This document shows positions 1-8,489 of a DNA stretch of 64,000 bases, in pieces; positions within the stretch are counted from its first letter, which is position 1, and the number at the start of each line of letters is the position of its first letter. The stretch comes from Acidimicrobiaceae bacterium (GTDB lineage Bacteria > Actinomycetota > Acidimicrobiia > Acidimicrobiales > RAAP-2), in assembly GCA_027306605.1 (NCBI GenBank), contig DAHUZK010000012.1, positions 1 through 64,000 on the forward strand, in the 5' to 3' direction. The notes beneath the pieces are model-generated. The model searched no databases. It saw nothing but the letters and a program-made list of their open reading frames with translations, and was not told the origin of the DNA. The position numbers and the translations under genes were made by a program.

Positions 1-330
1 GGCCTCCTCGACCAGGTCGTCGATGGCGGCGCGCTCGTCCTGCTCTATCTCGTCGAGCTGGCGGGTCAGGTCGGCCATGCGCCCGTCGGGGTCGCCCTCG
101 GCCAGCATCTCCTGACGGCGCCGGCGCAGCTGGTCCAGCAGGTCGCGCAGCCCCGGCACCTGGTCACCGTCGGCGGTGCGGAAGCCGCTGCGCAGCATGC
201 GGCGCAGGGCGTCGTCGAGATCGCCGCCGGCCAGCAGGTCGTCGGTCAGACCGGCCAGCAGGTCGTCGGGATCCAGGTCGGCGAAGTTCTGCGTCCCGTC
301 CCAATGCGAGTAGTCGTAGCCGACGCTCAT
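1..330 (-). CDS. VWA-domain protein, N-terminal part (cut by window edge)
   Basis: The first 110 residues of a protein that continues past the left end. It starts at an ATG (complement of 328-330). The visible part is acidic and helical, with an LDPDDLLAGLTDDLL stretch followed by a charged coiled region rich in Arg, Glu and Gln. This resembles the N-terminus of the von Willebrand A domain proteins encoded directly downstream of MoxR/magnesium-chelatase-like ATPases in actinobacteria. The VWA fold itself, with its metal-binding MIDAS site, would lie outside the window. It follows the AAA ATPase gene by 25 bp, so the two probably form a chaperone-like pair. The family call rests mainly on context. 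Confidence 0.6.
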   Translation of the reverse strand, partial: MSVGYDYSHWDGTQNFADLDPDDLLAGLTDDLLAGGDLDDALRRMLRSGFRTADGDQVPGLRDLLDQLRRRRQEMLAEGDPDGRMADLTRQLDEIEQDERAAIDDLVEEA

Positions 331-355
331 GTGCGGTCCTTACGTGCTCACGTGC

Positions 356-1831
356 TTACTTGCGCCCGCGGTAGAGGGCGCGGGCTCCCGAGGCGTCCTT
401 GTTCAACCGCTTGGTCAGGTGGAGGCCTTCGAGGAGGAACTCCATGGCGGAGGCCATGAGCGCCGGCGACTCGGCCCCGGCGGCGTCGGGACCCGCCAAC
501 CGGCGCGTCGGCGGCTCGAGCTCGGGGATGTCGGCCAGCACGGACAGGTAGGCCGAGCTGGGCAGGTCGTCACCCACGTGGACGACGACCTGGTCGTGGA
601 AGGCGGCCACGATCGACTGCGGGTCGTCGAGGGTGACGCGGCGCCGGAAGATCGACAGCGTGGCCGCGGCCACCAGCTGGGCCACCACCTCGTCCTCGTG
701 GCCCTCCTCCATCGCCTCGACCTCGATCTTGCCCTGGGTCGAGGGCACCAGTGCCGAGAGATCGCTGATCCGGGGCACGGCCACCGGCTCTCCGGTGCGC
801 AGGGCCCGCCGCACCGCCGAGGCGACCAGGGTCTCGTAGTTGGCGATGGAGAGCCGCACCGACACGCCGCTGCGCTGGTTGAGGTGCGTGCTGCGGCGGG
901 CCAGCTGGCTGACCTCGGCCACCACCTCCTTCATGAAGGGGGGCACGCTGACCGGCACGCCGGCCGTGGGGAGGTCCGCCTCCGCCTCCATGATCTTGAC
1001 CTCGGTCGTGGTCTCGAAGGGGTAGTGGGTGCGGATCTGCGCGCCGAAGCGGTCCTTGAGCGGCGTGATGATGCGGCCGCGGTTGGTGTAGTCCTCGGGG
1101 TTGGCCGTGGCCACCAAGACGATGTCGAGGGGCAGGCGGATGCGGTGGCCCCGGATCTGCACGTCGCGTTCCTCGAGGATGTTGAGCAGGCCGACCTGGA
1201 TGCGCTCGGAGAGGTCGGGCAGCTCGTTGATGGCGAAGATGCCGCGATTGACGCGCGGGATGAGCCCGTAGTGCAGCGCCAGCTCGTCGCTGAGGTAGCG
1301 GCCCTCGGCGATCTTGATGGGGTCGACCTCGCCGATGAGGTCGGCGATGGAGGTGTCCGGCGTGGCCAGCTTCTCCCCGTAGCGCTGAGAGCGGTGCACC
1401 CAGTCGACCGGTGTGGCGTCGCCGAGCTCGTCGACGCGGTCGAGCGCGTAGCGCGACACCGGGTGGTAGGGGTCGTCGTTGATCTCGGAGCCGGCGACGA
1501 TCGGCATCCACTCGTCGAGCAGACCCACCATGGAACGGATGACGCGCGTCTTGGCCTGTCCGCGCTCGCCCAGGAGGATCACGTCGTGGCCCGCCAGGAT
1601 GGCGTTCTCGAGCTGGGGCACGACCGTCTCGTCGAAGCCGAGCACGCCCGGGACGAGCGAAGCGCCGGCGGCGATCATCGTGGCCGTGTTGCGACGCATC
1701 TCCTCGGCCACCGGCACCGACTCCCAACCCGAGGCGCGCAGGTCGGCCAGGGCCCGGGGCAGGTCGTCAGGGGGCTTCATCCCGCCCGGGGGCGGGGTCG
1801 CAGAGGGGTCGTAGCGCGCGGAGCCGTCCAT
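356..1831 (-). CDS. MoxR/magnesium chelatase-type AAA+ ATPase
   Basis: A 491-residue AAA+ ATPase of the MoxR/BchI-like group. Visible motifs are Walker A GERGQAKT near residues 88-95, a Walker B-like region GIFAINELPDL, and the sensor segment ATANPEDYTNRG typical of Mg-chelatase-like ATPases. Such proteins work with a VWA-domain partner to insert cofactors into, or remodel, client proteins; here the partner gene follows. The client is unknown. The start was set at the ATG giving MDGSARYD; a second ATG 17 codons downstream (MKPPDD, position 1780) is equally possible because neither has a strong ribosome binding site. Confidence 0.85.
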   Translation of the reverse strand: MDGSARYDPSATPPPGGMKPPDDLPRALADLRASGWESVPVAEEMRRNTATMIAAGASLVPGVLGFDETVVPQLENAILAGHDVILLGERGQAKTRVIRSMVGLLDEWMPIVAGSEINDDPYHPVSRYALDRVDELGDATPVDWVHRSQRYGEKLATPDTSIADLIGEVDPIKIAEGRYLSDELALHYGLIPRVNRGIFAINELPDLSERIQVGLLNILEERDVQIRGHRIRLPLDIVLVATANPEDYTNRGRIITPLKDRFGAQIRTHYPFETTTEVKIMEAEADLPTAGVPVSVPPFMKEVVAEVSQLARRSTHLNQRSGVSVRLSIANYETLVASAVRRALRTGEPVAVPRISDLSALVPSTQGKIEVEAMEEGHEDEVVAQLVAAATLSIFRRRVTLDDPQSIVAAFHDQVVVHVGDDLPSSAYLSVLADIPELEPPTRRLAGPDAAGAESPALMASAMEFLLEGLHLTKRLNKDASGARALYRGRK

Positions 1832-1921
1832 TGGGCCGAGCCTAAACCCCTCGCCTCGGCGGTGGCGCAGCGACGCCGGGCGGCGCGCCGCCAACGCCCG
1901 TTCGGCGTGACACGGGGGCCG

Positions 1922-2809
1922 TCAGCGGCGGCGCGCCCCGGCCAGGAGCTGGTCGGCCAGGGCGCGGGCGGGCCGGGCCAGGGCGCGGTCGCCCCGCTGG
2001 GCCAGGGCGACGGTCCGGCTCAGGCCCGCTCCGACGAAGGGGATGCCGACCAGCGATCCGTCCGCCGGCAGCGCGATCGCCGGCACCACGGCGGCACCGA
2101 GGCCGGCGGCGACGAAGGAGAGGACACCGGCCATTTCGCCGCCCTCGCTCACCAGGTGCGGCTCGACCCCCTCGGCGGCGCAGGCGTCGAGCGTGGTGAC
2201 GCGCAGGTCGTAGCCCTCGCGGAACATGACCAGGTCGAGGCCGTCGAGGTCCTGCACGCGCACGCGCCGGCGCGCGGCGAAGGGATGGTCCGGCGCGGTG
2301 ACCAGGACGAGAGGGTCGTCGAAGAGGGGGGTCGTGACGACCAGGGGGTCGGTGACGGGCAGGACGACCAGCGCGAAGTCGACCTCGCCCGCCGCCACCT
2401 GGGGGACGAGCTGGTGGGAGCCCGCCTCGACGACGGCGAGGTCGATCCCCGGGTGCGAGGCATGGAACGCCACCAGGGCCGGGGCCAGCGCGCTGGTGAC
2501 GAGACTGGGCGTGGCGCCGACGGCGAGGCGCCCCCGTGCCATGCCCGAGAGCGCCCGTGCCTCGGCCCCCGTGGCCTCCACGTCGGCCAGGACGCGCTGC
2601 ATGAAGGGCAGCAGGGCGGCGCCGTCGGGGGTGAGGGTCACGGGACCCTGGCCCGGGCCGCGGTGGAAGAGCAGCACGCCCAGCTCCTGCTCGAGCAGGC
2701 GCACCTGGCGCGACAGCGAGGGCTGAGCCAGACGGAGGCGGCCGGCGGCCCGGGTGAAGCTCTGCTCCTCGGCCACGGCCAGGGTGTACGCCAACTGGTG
2801 CAGCTGCAT
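1922..2809 (-). CDS. LysR-family transcriptional regulator
   Basis: A 295-residue LysR-type regulator. The N-terminal 60 residues hold the winged helix-turn-helix (AEEQSFTRAAGRLRLAQPS, then LSRQVRLLEQELGVLLF). The rest is a periplasmic-binding-protein-like effector domain (LAVGATPSLVTSALAPAL onward). Length is normal for the family. It is transcribed divergently from the succinate dehydrogenase operon with about 150 bp between them, so it may control that operon as well as itself. Effector unknown. Confidence 0.92.
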   Translation of the reverse strand: MQLHQLAYTLAVAEEQSFTRAAGRLRLAQPSLSRQVRLLEQELGVLLFHRGPGQGPVTLTPDGAALLPFMQRVLADVEATGAEARALSGMARGRLAVGATPSLVTSALAPALVAFHASHPGIDLAVVEAGSHQLVPQVAAGEVDFALVVLPVTDPLVVTTPLFDDPLVLVTAPDHPFAARRRVRVQDLDGLDLVMFREGYDLRVTTLDACAAEGVEPHLVSEGGEMAGVLSFVAAGLGAAVVPAIALPADGSLVGIPFVGAGLSRTVALAQRGDRALARPARALADQLLAGARRR

Positions 2810-2835
2810 CGCTCAGAGCTTAATGCTCTGAAGAT

Positions 2836-2850
2836 CATGTCCTTCATGTC
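2836..2850. promoter_or_regulatory. CATGTC direct repeat between lysR and sdh
   Basis: CATGTC occurs twice (2836-2841 and 2845-2850), one helical turn apart, directly upstream of the -35 box of the sdh promoter and about 30 bp from the LysR start codon. This is where a LysR protein would bind to control both directions. Seen in sequence; function is inferred. Confidence 0.3.
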
Positions 2851-2851
2851 T

Positions 2852-2880
2852 TTGACGTGACCCTGGACGGACCCTAGGGT
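2852..2880 (+). promoter_or_regulatory. Predicted promoter of the sdh operon
   Basis: TTGACG (2852-2857), a 17-bp spacer and TAGGGT (2875-2880) make a good sigma70-type promoter about 78 bp upstream of the first sdh start codon. The 5' leader carries a 14-bp tandem duplication. Confidence 0.55.
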
Positions 2881-2906
2881 ACGTCCGTCGGGCCCTCGGA
2901 GAGGGC

Positions 2907-2943
2907 CGACGCGGGACGACCGACGCGGGACGACCGGCGCGGG
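2907..2943. repeat. 14-bp tandem duplication in sdh leader
   Basis: The unit CGACGCGGGACGAC occurs twice in perfect tandem (2907-2920, 2921-2934), followed by a degenerate partial third copy. It lies between the predicted promoter and the ribosome binding site. Confidence 0.8.
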
Positions 2944-2957
2944 TAAGGGAGGTGCGA

Positions 2958-3803
2958 GTGACCACGACCGCCGACAGCGTGACCGGGACCCCGGTCGCCA
3001 TCGGGACCCGGGGCGGGCCGGACCAGCCCACGCTGCGCAAGGACACCTGGTGGGTGGAGCCGGTGGTCACCGTCGCCGTGCTGACCGCCTTCGTCGTCTA
3101 CTCGACCTGGGCCGCCTTCGTGGGCAAGGACTACTACGCCGGCACGGCCTTCGGGCGGGACCTGATCTCGCCCTTCTACTCGCCGTGCATCGCCAACAGC
3201 TGCGTCCCGGGAAGCCACTCCTTCGGAACGTTGCCGTTCTGGAACTACTCGCCGGCGCTCCTGATCCTCATCTTCCCGCTCGGCTTCCGCCTCACCTGCT
3301 ACTACTACCGCAAGGCCTACTACCGGTCCTTCTGGTGGTCGCCCCCGGCGTGCGCCGTGGCCGACGGGCACCGCAGCTACAGCGGTGAGACCCGCTTCCC
3401 GCTCATCCTCCAGAACATCCACCGCTACTTCTTCTGGATCCTCCTCATCTTCAACTGCATCCTGACCTACGACGCCGTCCTGGCCTTCCGCCAGCCCTAC
3501 GTCGTCAACGGCGTCGAGCACTCGCACATCGGGATCAGCGTCGGCACCGTCGTCCTCGTGGCCAACGCCGCCTTCCTCTGGCTCTACTCGCTCTCGTGCC
3601 ACGCTTGCCGGCACTTCTGCGGCGGGCAGGTGAAGTCGTTCGCCAAGCACCCGACCCGCCACAAGCTCTGGAAGTTCGTCACCCCGCTCAATGCGCGCCA
3701 CATGCGCTTCGCCTGGATCAGCCTCTTCGGCGTGGCCATCGCCGACCTCTACGTGCGGCTGGTGGCGAGCGGCACCATCCACGATCCCGGCTTCCACTTC
3801 TAG
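2958..3803 (+). CDS. sdhC: Succinate dehydrogenase membrane anchor subunit (Sdh1-type)
   Basis: A 281-residue membrane protein with five predicted transmembrane segments, at about residues 30-55, 95-115, 155-178, 195-215 and 253-273. It matches the anchor subunit of the actinobacterial Sdh1 complex (the Rv0249c type) rather than separate short SdhC and SdhD chains. GTG at 2958 was chosen because AAGGGAGG ends 5 bases upstream; a GTG at 2952 overlaps that site. A Cys/His-rich motif CHACRHFC spans residues 214-221, and further Cys lie at 77 and 82. It should pass electrons from SdhB to quinone. First gene of a three-gene operon; sdhA follows after 21 bp. Confidence 0.88.
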   Translation: MTTTADSVTGTPVAIGTRGGPDQPTLRKDTWWVEPVVTVAVLTAFVVYSTWAAFVGKDYYAGTAFGRDLISPFYSPCIANSCVPGSHSFGTLPFWNYSPALLILIFPLGFRLTCYYYRKAYYRSFWWSPPACAVADGHRSYSGETRFPLILQNIHRYFFWILLIFNCILTYDAVLAFRQPYVVNGVEHSHIGISVGTVVLVANAAFLWLYSLSCHACRHFCGGQVKSFAKHPTRHKLWKFVTPLNARHMRFAWISLFGVAIADLYVRLVASGTIHDPGFHF

Positions 3804-3824
3804 GACCGGGTGACGAGGACAGCC

Positions 3825-5645
3825 ATGGCTCAACCCGACTATCAGGTTCACGACTACGACGTCATCGTCATCGGTGCGGGCGGGGCGGGGCTCCGCGCCA
3901 CCATCGAGGCCAAGGAGCGCGGCCTGCGCACGGCGGTGATCTGCAAGTCGCTGCTCGGCAAGGCGCACACCGTGATGGCCGAGGGCGGCATGGCCGCCGC
4001 CATGGCCAACGTGTGGAAGGAGGACAACTGGCAGGTCCACTTCCGCGACACCATGCGCGGCGGCAAGATGCTCAACAACTGGCGCATGGCCCAGATCCAC
4101 GCGCTCGAGGCGCCGGATCGGGTCTACGAGCTGGAGCGCTGGGGGGCGCTCTTCGACCGCACCGACGACGGGCGGATCTCCCAGCGCGACTTCGGCGGCC
4201 ACCGCTACGCCCGCCTGGCCCACGTCGGCGACCGCACGGGGCTCGAGCTGATCCGCACCCTCCAGCAGAAGGTCGTCTCCATGGGGACCGACGTCTTCAT
4301 GGAGTGCAAGATCCTGCGCCTGCTGACCGACGCCGACGGGCGCGTCTCGGGGGCCGTCGGCTACATGCGGCCCACCGGCGAGGTCGTCGTCTTCACCGCC
4401 AAGGCCGTGGTGCTGGCCACCGGATCCATCGGCAAGTCGTGGAAGTACACGTCCAACTCGTGGGAGTCGGTCGGAGACGGCCACGCCATGGCGTTGTGGG
4501 CCGGGGCCGACGTCATCGACATGGAGTGCGTGCAGTTCCACCCGACCGGCATGGTCTGGCCGCTCTCGGTGCGCGGCATCCTGGTCACCGAGGGGGTGCG
4601 CGGCGACGGAGGCGTGCTGCGCAACTCCGAAGGCACGCGGTTCATGTTCAACTACGTCGCCGACATGTTCCGTTCCGAGACGGCCGAGACGGAAGAAGAG
4701 GCCGACGCCTGGTACGACGATCACATCAACAACCGCCGCACGCCCGACCTGCTGCCGCGCGACGAGGTGGCCCGCGCCATCAACTCCGAGGTCAAGGCGG
4801 GCCGGGGCAGCCCGCACGGCGGCGTGTTCCTCGACATCGCCACGCGCCGAAGCGCCGAGTACATCCGGCGCCGGCTGCCCTCCATGTACCACCAGTTCAT
4901 GGAACTGGCCGGCGTGGACATCACCGCCGAGGCCATGGAGGTGGGCCCGACCTGCCACTACATGATGGGCGGCGTGCGCGTCGACGCCGAGACCCAGGCG
5001 GCCACGGTTCCCGGCCTCTTCGCGGCCGGTGAGGTGGCCGGCGGCATGCACGGCTCGAACCGGCTCGGCGGGAACTCGCTCTCGGACCTGATCGTCTTCG
5101 GCCGCCGCGCCGGCCTCGGCGCGGCCGACTTCGCCGAGGGTCGTCGCGGCGACGTCGGGGCCGACCAGGCCCAGGTGGCGTCGGTGGTCGACGAGGCCTT
5201 CGCACCCTTCGGCCGCGAGGGCGGTCACAACCCCTACGACCTCCATCACGAGTTGCAGGAGACCATGCAGTCCCTCGTCGGCATCATCCGCAAGGGTCCC
5301 GAGCTCGAGGAGGCACTGACCAAGCTCGAGGACCTCAAGCAGCAGGCGGCGAAGGTCCACGTGAGCGGGGGACGCCAGTACAACCCGGGCTGGAACCTTG
5401 CAACCGACCTCCCGTCCATGATCACGACCTCGATCGCCGTGACGCAGGGCGCGCTCAACCGCACCGAATCGCGTGGCGGCCACACGCGCGAGGACTTCCC
5501 GGGTCCCGATCCCGAGATGGGCAAGGTGAACTTCGTGCAGCGCCAACGCGGGGAGCACGGCTATCTGGCCCCGATCTCCATCGCTCCCGAGCCCCTGCCG
5601 GAGATGCCGGCCGAGCTGCGCCAACTGTTCGAGGAAGGGAACTGA
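3825..5645 (+). CDS. sdhA: Succinate dehydrogenase flavoprotein subunit
   Basis: A 606-residue flavoprotein that oxidises succinate to fumarate on the cytoplasmic face of the membrane. The dinucleotide motif GAGGAG is at residues 17-22. His48 in KAHTVMAEGG is the expected site of covalent FAD attachment. The substrate site shows QFHPTG and the loop TEGVRGDGG with the catalytic Arg; the C-terminal FAD site is GSNRLGGNSLSDL. ATG at 3825 was chosen over the upstream GTG at 3810 because GAGGAC is well placed before it. sdhB starts one base after the stop codon, so translation is probably coupled. Confidence 0.95.
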   Translation: MAQPDYQVHDYDVIVIGAGGAGLRATIEAKERGLRTAVICKSLLGKAHTVMAEGGMAAAMANVWKEDNWQVHFRDTMRGGKMLNNWRMAQIHALEAPDRVYELERWGALFDRTDDGRISQRDFGGHRYARLAHVGDRTGLELIRTLQQKVVSMGTDVFMECKILRLLTDADGRVSGAVGYMRPTGEVVVFTAKAVVLATGSIGKSWKYTSNSWESVGDGHAMALWAGADVIDMECVQFHPTGMVWPLSVRGILVTEGVRGDGGVLRNSEGTRFMFNYVADMFRSETAETEEEADAWYDDHINNRRTPDLLPRDEVARAINSEVKAGRGSPHGGVFLDIATRRSAEYIRRRLPSMYHQFMELAGVDITAEAMEVGPTCHYMMGGVRVDAETQAATVPGLFAAGEVAGGMHGSNRLGGNSLSDLIVFGRRAGLGAADFAEGRRGDVGADQAQVASVVDEAFAPFGREGGHNPYDLHHELQETMQSLVGIIRKGPELEEALTKLEDLKQQAAKVHVSGGRQYNPGWNLATDLPSMITTSIAVTQGALNRTESRGGHTREDFPGPDPEMGKVNFVQRQRGEHGYLAPISIAPEPLPEMPAELRQLFEEGN

Positions 5646-5646
5646 C

Positions 5647-6429
5647 ATGGCCGACGCCGAGGACAAGGTCACCATGCGGGTGTGGCGCGGGGACGAGAAC
5701 GGTGGCGAGTTCACCGACTACGTGATGCCCGCCGTCGAGGGCGAGGTCGTCCTCGACGTCGTCCACCGGATCCAGGCCTCCGAAGCACCCGACCTGGCCT
5801 GCCGCTGGAATTGCAAGGCGGGCAAGTGCGGTTCGTGCTCGGCCGAGATCAACGGCCTGCCCCGCCTGATGTGCATGACGCGCATGGACACGCTGCCCGA
5901 GGGCCAGCCGGTGACCGTGGCGCCGATGAAGACGTTCCCCGTCATCCGGGACCTCGTCACCGACGTGTCCTTCAACTACGAGGTGGCCCGGACCATCCCC
6001 GCCTTCGAGCCCGGTCCCGAGCCCGAGGGCGGCTATCGCATGATGCAGGTCGACGTCGAGCGCGGCCAGGAGTTCCGCAAGTGCATCGAGTGCTTCATGT
6101 GCCAGAACGTCTGCCACGTGATCCGCGACCACGAGGACAACAAGCCCAAGTACGCCGGGCCTCGCTTCTTCATCCGCTTCGCGGAGCTGGAGATGCACCC
6201 GCTCGACGTGAACGACCGGCGTGAGCTGGCGCACGACAAGGGCCTGGGCATGTGCAACATCACCAAGTGCTGCACCGAGGTCTGCCCCGAGCACATCAAG
6301 ATCACCGACAACGGCATCATCCCGATGAAGGAGCGCGTGGTGGACGCCCGCTACGACCCGGTGGCCTGGCTCGGCCGCAAGCTCACCGGGCGGCGCAAGA
6401 AGACGGCCGAGGAGGCCGCGGCCGGCTGA
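5647..6429 (+). CDS. sdhB: Succinate dehydrogenase iron-sulfur subunit
   Basis: A 260-residue iron-sulfur subunit carrying electrons from the flavin to the membrane anchor. All three clusters can be read. The [2Fe-2S] ligands are Cys56, 61, 64 and 76. The [4Fe-4S] cluster is CIECFMCQNVC at 146-156. The [3Fe-4S] motif is CNITKCCTEVCP at 203-214. Last gene of the sdh operon. The short basic C-terminus (GRRKKTAEEAAAG) lies past the conserved fold. Confidence 0.95.
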   Translation: MADAEDKVTMRVWRGDENGGEFTDYVMPAVEGEVVLDVVHRIQASEAPDLACRWNCKAGKCGSCSAEINGLPRLMCMTRMDTLPEGQPVTVAPMKTFPVIRDLVTDVSFNYEVARTIPAFEPGPEPEGGYRMMQVDVERGQEFRKCIECFMCQNVCHVIRDHEDNKPKYAGPRFFIRFAELEMHPLDVNDRRELAHDKGLGMCNITKCCTEVCPEHIKITDNGIIPMKERVVDARYDPVAWLGRKLTGRRKKTAEEAAAG

Positions 6430-6479
6430 GCCGGCCCGTTCCGGGCGGCGCCCGCCCGCGCTCGACACGTCCCCCCGCC

Positions 6480-6968
6480 ATGGCCCGCTACCTCACGCCG
6501 GAATGGGTGCAGTCCTTCGACGCCGCGCTGGCGGCGCTCGACCTCTCCGAGGCCATCGCCGCTGCCGGCGCCGGCTCGCTGGCGGCGGCCGACGGTGCCT
6601 TCAGCGTGGTCCAGGTCGTGACCGGTGCACCGGCCGGGATCGGCGCCGAGGGTGAGCGAGGCGAGACCCGACTCGTGCTCACCGTGGCCGAGGGCCGGGC
6701 CAGGATCGCCCTCGACCCCGGCGGCGTGCAGGCGGGGACGGCCACCATCGTGCTCGGCTACGCCGACGCGCTGGCCATGGCGCGCGGCGAGCTCGACCCG
6801 GCCGAGGCGCTGGCCGCCGGCCGGGTACGCGTCCGCGGCGACCTGGCCGCGCTCGTGGCCGGCCAGGACGTGCTGGCCGCGGCGGCGGCGCGACTGGGCG
6901 ATCGCCTCGGTGGCCTCACCGACACCGACACCGCGGACCCCGAGAGCCCGGCCGCACCGGGGAGCTGA
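6480..6968 (+). CDS. SCP-2 sterol-transfer-like protein
   Basis: A 162-residue protein resembling the SCP-2 sterol carrier fold: an N-terminal helix (LTPEWVQSFDAALAAL), then a strand-rich core ending in the typical AMARGELDPAEALAAGRVRVRGD segment. SCP-2 domains bind hydrophobic ligands such as lipids or acyl-CoA; the ligand here is unknown. It follows sdhB by 50 bp on the same strand and may be co-transcribed. The C-terminal 20 residues are Asp/Thr-rich and look disordered. Confidence 0.75.
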   Translation: MARYLTPEWVQSFDAALAALDLSEAIAAAGAGSLAAADGAFSVVQVVTGAPAGIGAEGERGETRLVLTVAEGRARIALDPGGVQAGTATIVLGYADALAMARGELDPAEALAAGRVRVRGDLAALVAGQDVLAAAAARLGDRLGGLTDTDTADPESPAAPGS

Positions 6969-7123
6969 GCCGCTCCGGCAAGCTGAGCCTCGGCTGGGCG
7001 CTGGGCGCAGGATCGGACGTGCCCGGACCTGCGCCGATGCGAGCCCGAGCGGACGGTGGACGGCGGCGGTATCGTCTTGTGTACCGGCTCGCAGAGGTCG
7101 GGCCGCAGTAGGGAGGACGAGAC

Positions 7124-7336
7124 GTGCATCAGCCGATCGACGACCACTTCCTCTTGAAGTACCGGGCCCTGCTGGATGCCGAAGACCTGGCGTTCGACGA
7201 GCTCGAGCACGCGTGCGAAGAAGGCGACCGCACGCAGTTCGACAAGGACATGGTCGATTGGCAGCACGCCCTCGAGCACAAGATGGCCTTCTTGGCCAAT
7301 GCCGGCATCGAGGTCAAGCTGCCCGTCATGGGCTGA
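7124..7336 (+). CDS. Small conserved-looking protein of unknown function
   Basis: A 70-residue acidic, mostly helical protein (MHQPIDDHFLLKYRALLDAE, then a charged helix with EACEEG-like and KDMVDW segments). The start is GTG at 7124, preceded by GGGAGGACGA, a strong ribosome binding site. Codon use is like that of real genes. Nothing was recognised by name. About 155 bp separate it from the SCP-2 gene, so it may have its own promoter. Confidence 0.65.
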   Translation: MHQPIDDHFLLKYRALLDAEDLAFDELEHACEEGDRTQFDKDMVDWQHALEHKMAFLANAGIEVKLPVMG

Positions 7337-7348
7337 GCCCCCGCCGGG

Positions 7349-7372
7349 CCGTCCACGGGACCGTCCACGGGA
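7349..7372. repeat. 12-bp tandem duplication
   Basis: CCGTCCACGGGA occurs twice in perfect tandem just after the stop codon of the small protein gene ending at 7336. Confidence 0.75.
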
Positions 7373-7413
7373 TCGACCTGGCGCGGCGGGCGGCGGGCGA
7401 TCAGGATGGTGGG

Positions 7414-7725
7414 GTGAGCAAGTCGGCGGACAAGGGCAAGGGCGGTCACGACCGCCAGCGTGACGCGGGCGAGGAGGACGACGGCGGGCCTGACTCCGGG
7501 CCTGACGGCGGGCGGCGCGGGGGGCCGACGGTCAGCGCTCCTTCGAGCCGCGTGAACGTGGCGTTCCCTTTCTCGCAGATCAAGCTCCAGGAGCCGAGCA
7601 AGGAGCTGGCCGAGCTGGCCGCCCTCGTCTTCGATCTCGTCGAGCTGATGCGCGAGTGGGTGCCCGAGGACCGGATGGAAGAGCTGCAGGCCCGCGCCGA
7701 GGTGCTGCGCGACAGCCTGCGCTGA
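7414..7725 (+). CDS. Small protein of unknown function with a helical C-terminal domain
   Basis: A 103-residue protein. Residues 1-40 are Gly/Asp/Lys/Arg-rich and probably disordered. The remainder is a compact hydrophobic-acidic segment starting NVAFPFSQIKLQEPS and continuing as amphipathic helices (ELAELAALVFDLVELM; DRMEELQARAEVL). The helical part reads like a conserved actinobacterial domain of unknown function. The GTG start at 7414 is the first sensible start in this frame. No function is assigned. Confidence 0.6.
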   Translation: MSKSADKGKGGHDRQRDAGEEDDGGPDSGPDGGRRGGPTVSAPSSRVNVAFPFSQIKLQEPSKELAELAALVFDLVELMREWVPEDRMEELQARAEVLRDSLR

Positions 7726-7736
7726 CCGCCGGCGGC

Positions 7737-8456
7737 TCAGCGCAGGCCGACCGTCATGCCGGCGTCGCGGACGGTGGCCTCGAAGAGCGCCGCCGGATCG
7801 AGGATCGTGTTGCGCCAGTGGCCGAACACCTCGAGACTGATGACCCCGACGACGGCGGCGAATGCCTCGACCAAGCGGACCACGACGGCGCTCGGGACGG
7901 CACCGGAGGGCAGGTCGGGGAAGAGCTCCTCGGCGACCGGTGCCACTGCCGCCGCAAGTTCCGACCGGTGCGCTTCGGGGGCCGCCGGTGCCACGGCCAG
8001 GCGTCCGGCTGCCGCCGCCTGCGCCACCGGGCGCGCCAGCGCCCTGGCGATGCGGGCATAGGGCTCGATCGTCGCCTCGGGCGCCTGATAGCCCGGGACG
8101 GGGGCACCGAAGATCAGGCCCCATTCGTGGGGATGCTCCAGGGCCCAGCCCCGCAGGGCACGCGGGACGGCGGGCCACCGCTCGCCCTCGGGCGCCGCGG
8201 GGCGCGCCGACTCCCCTGCGCGCTCCGCGTCGGCCGCCAGGGACTCGTAGGCATCGAGGATGAGGGCGCTCAGGAGCGCGTCGCGGCCGTCGAAGTAGCG
8301 GTACAGCGCCGACGGCGCCATGTCGAGGTCCCGGGCGACCGAGCGCAGCGAAAGGGCGGCGGCGCCCCGCTCGGCCAGGTGGCGTCGGGCGACGTCCAGG
8401 ATCTCCCCGGTCACCTCACGGCGGATGCGCTCCCGGGCGGTGCGTGGCGCTGACAT
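7737..8456 (-). CDS. TetR/AcrR-family transcriptional regulator
   Basis: A 239-residue TetR-family repressor. The N-terminal DNA-binding domain has a clear helix-turn-helix (LSLRSVARDLDMAPSALYRYF, then DGRDALLSALI). The C-terminal part, with RALRGWALEHPHEWGLIFG, resembles the WHG ligand-binding domain. ATG at 8456 fits the family N-terminus; a longer reading upstream runs through the operator region. It is divergent from the deazaflavin-type reductase and probably represses it through palindromes in the shared intergenic region. Confidence 0.9.
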   Translation of the reverse strand: MSAPRTARERIRREVTGEILDVARRHLAERGAAALSLRSVARDLDMAPSALYRYFDGRDALLSALILDAYESLAADAERAGESARPAAPEGERWPAVPRALRGWALEHPHEWGLIFGAPVPGYQAPEATIEPYARIARALARPVAQAAAAGRLAVAPAAPEAHRSELAAAVAPVAEELFPDLPSGAVPSAVVVRLVEAFAAVVGVISLEVFGHWRNTILDPAALFEATVRDAGMTVGLR

Positions 8457-8489
8457 GGCGACCAGTCTGTTGTGGCCGGGGCGAGAACA

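Noticed and set aside
329-2860. An 843-codon + strand frame over the ATPase and LysR genes
   Set aside because: Same kind of antisense shadow; the minus-strand proteins have clear motifs.
2874-5714. A 946-codon open frame opposite the sdh operon
   Set aside because: Antisense shadow: composition is typical of reversed GC-rich codons and no domain is visible.
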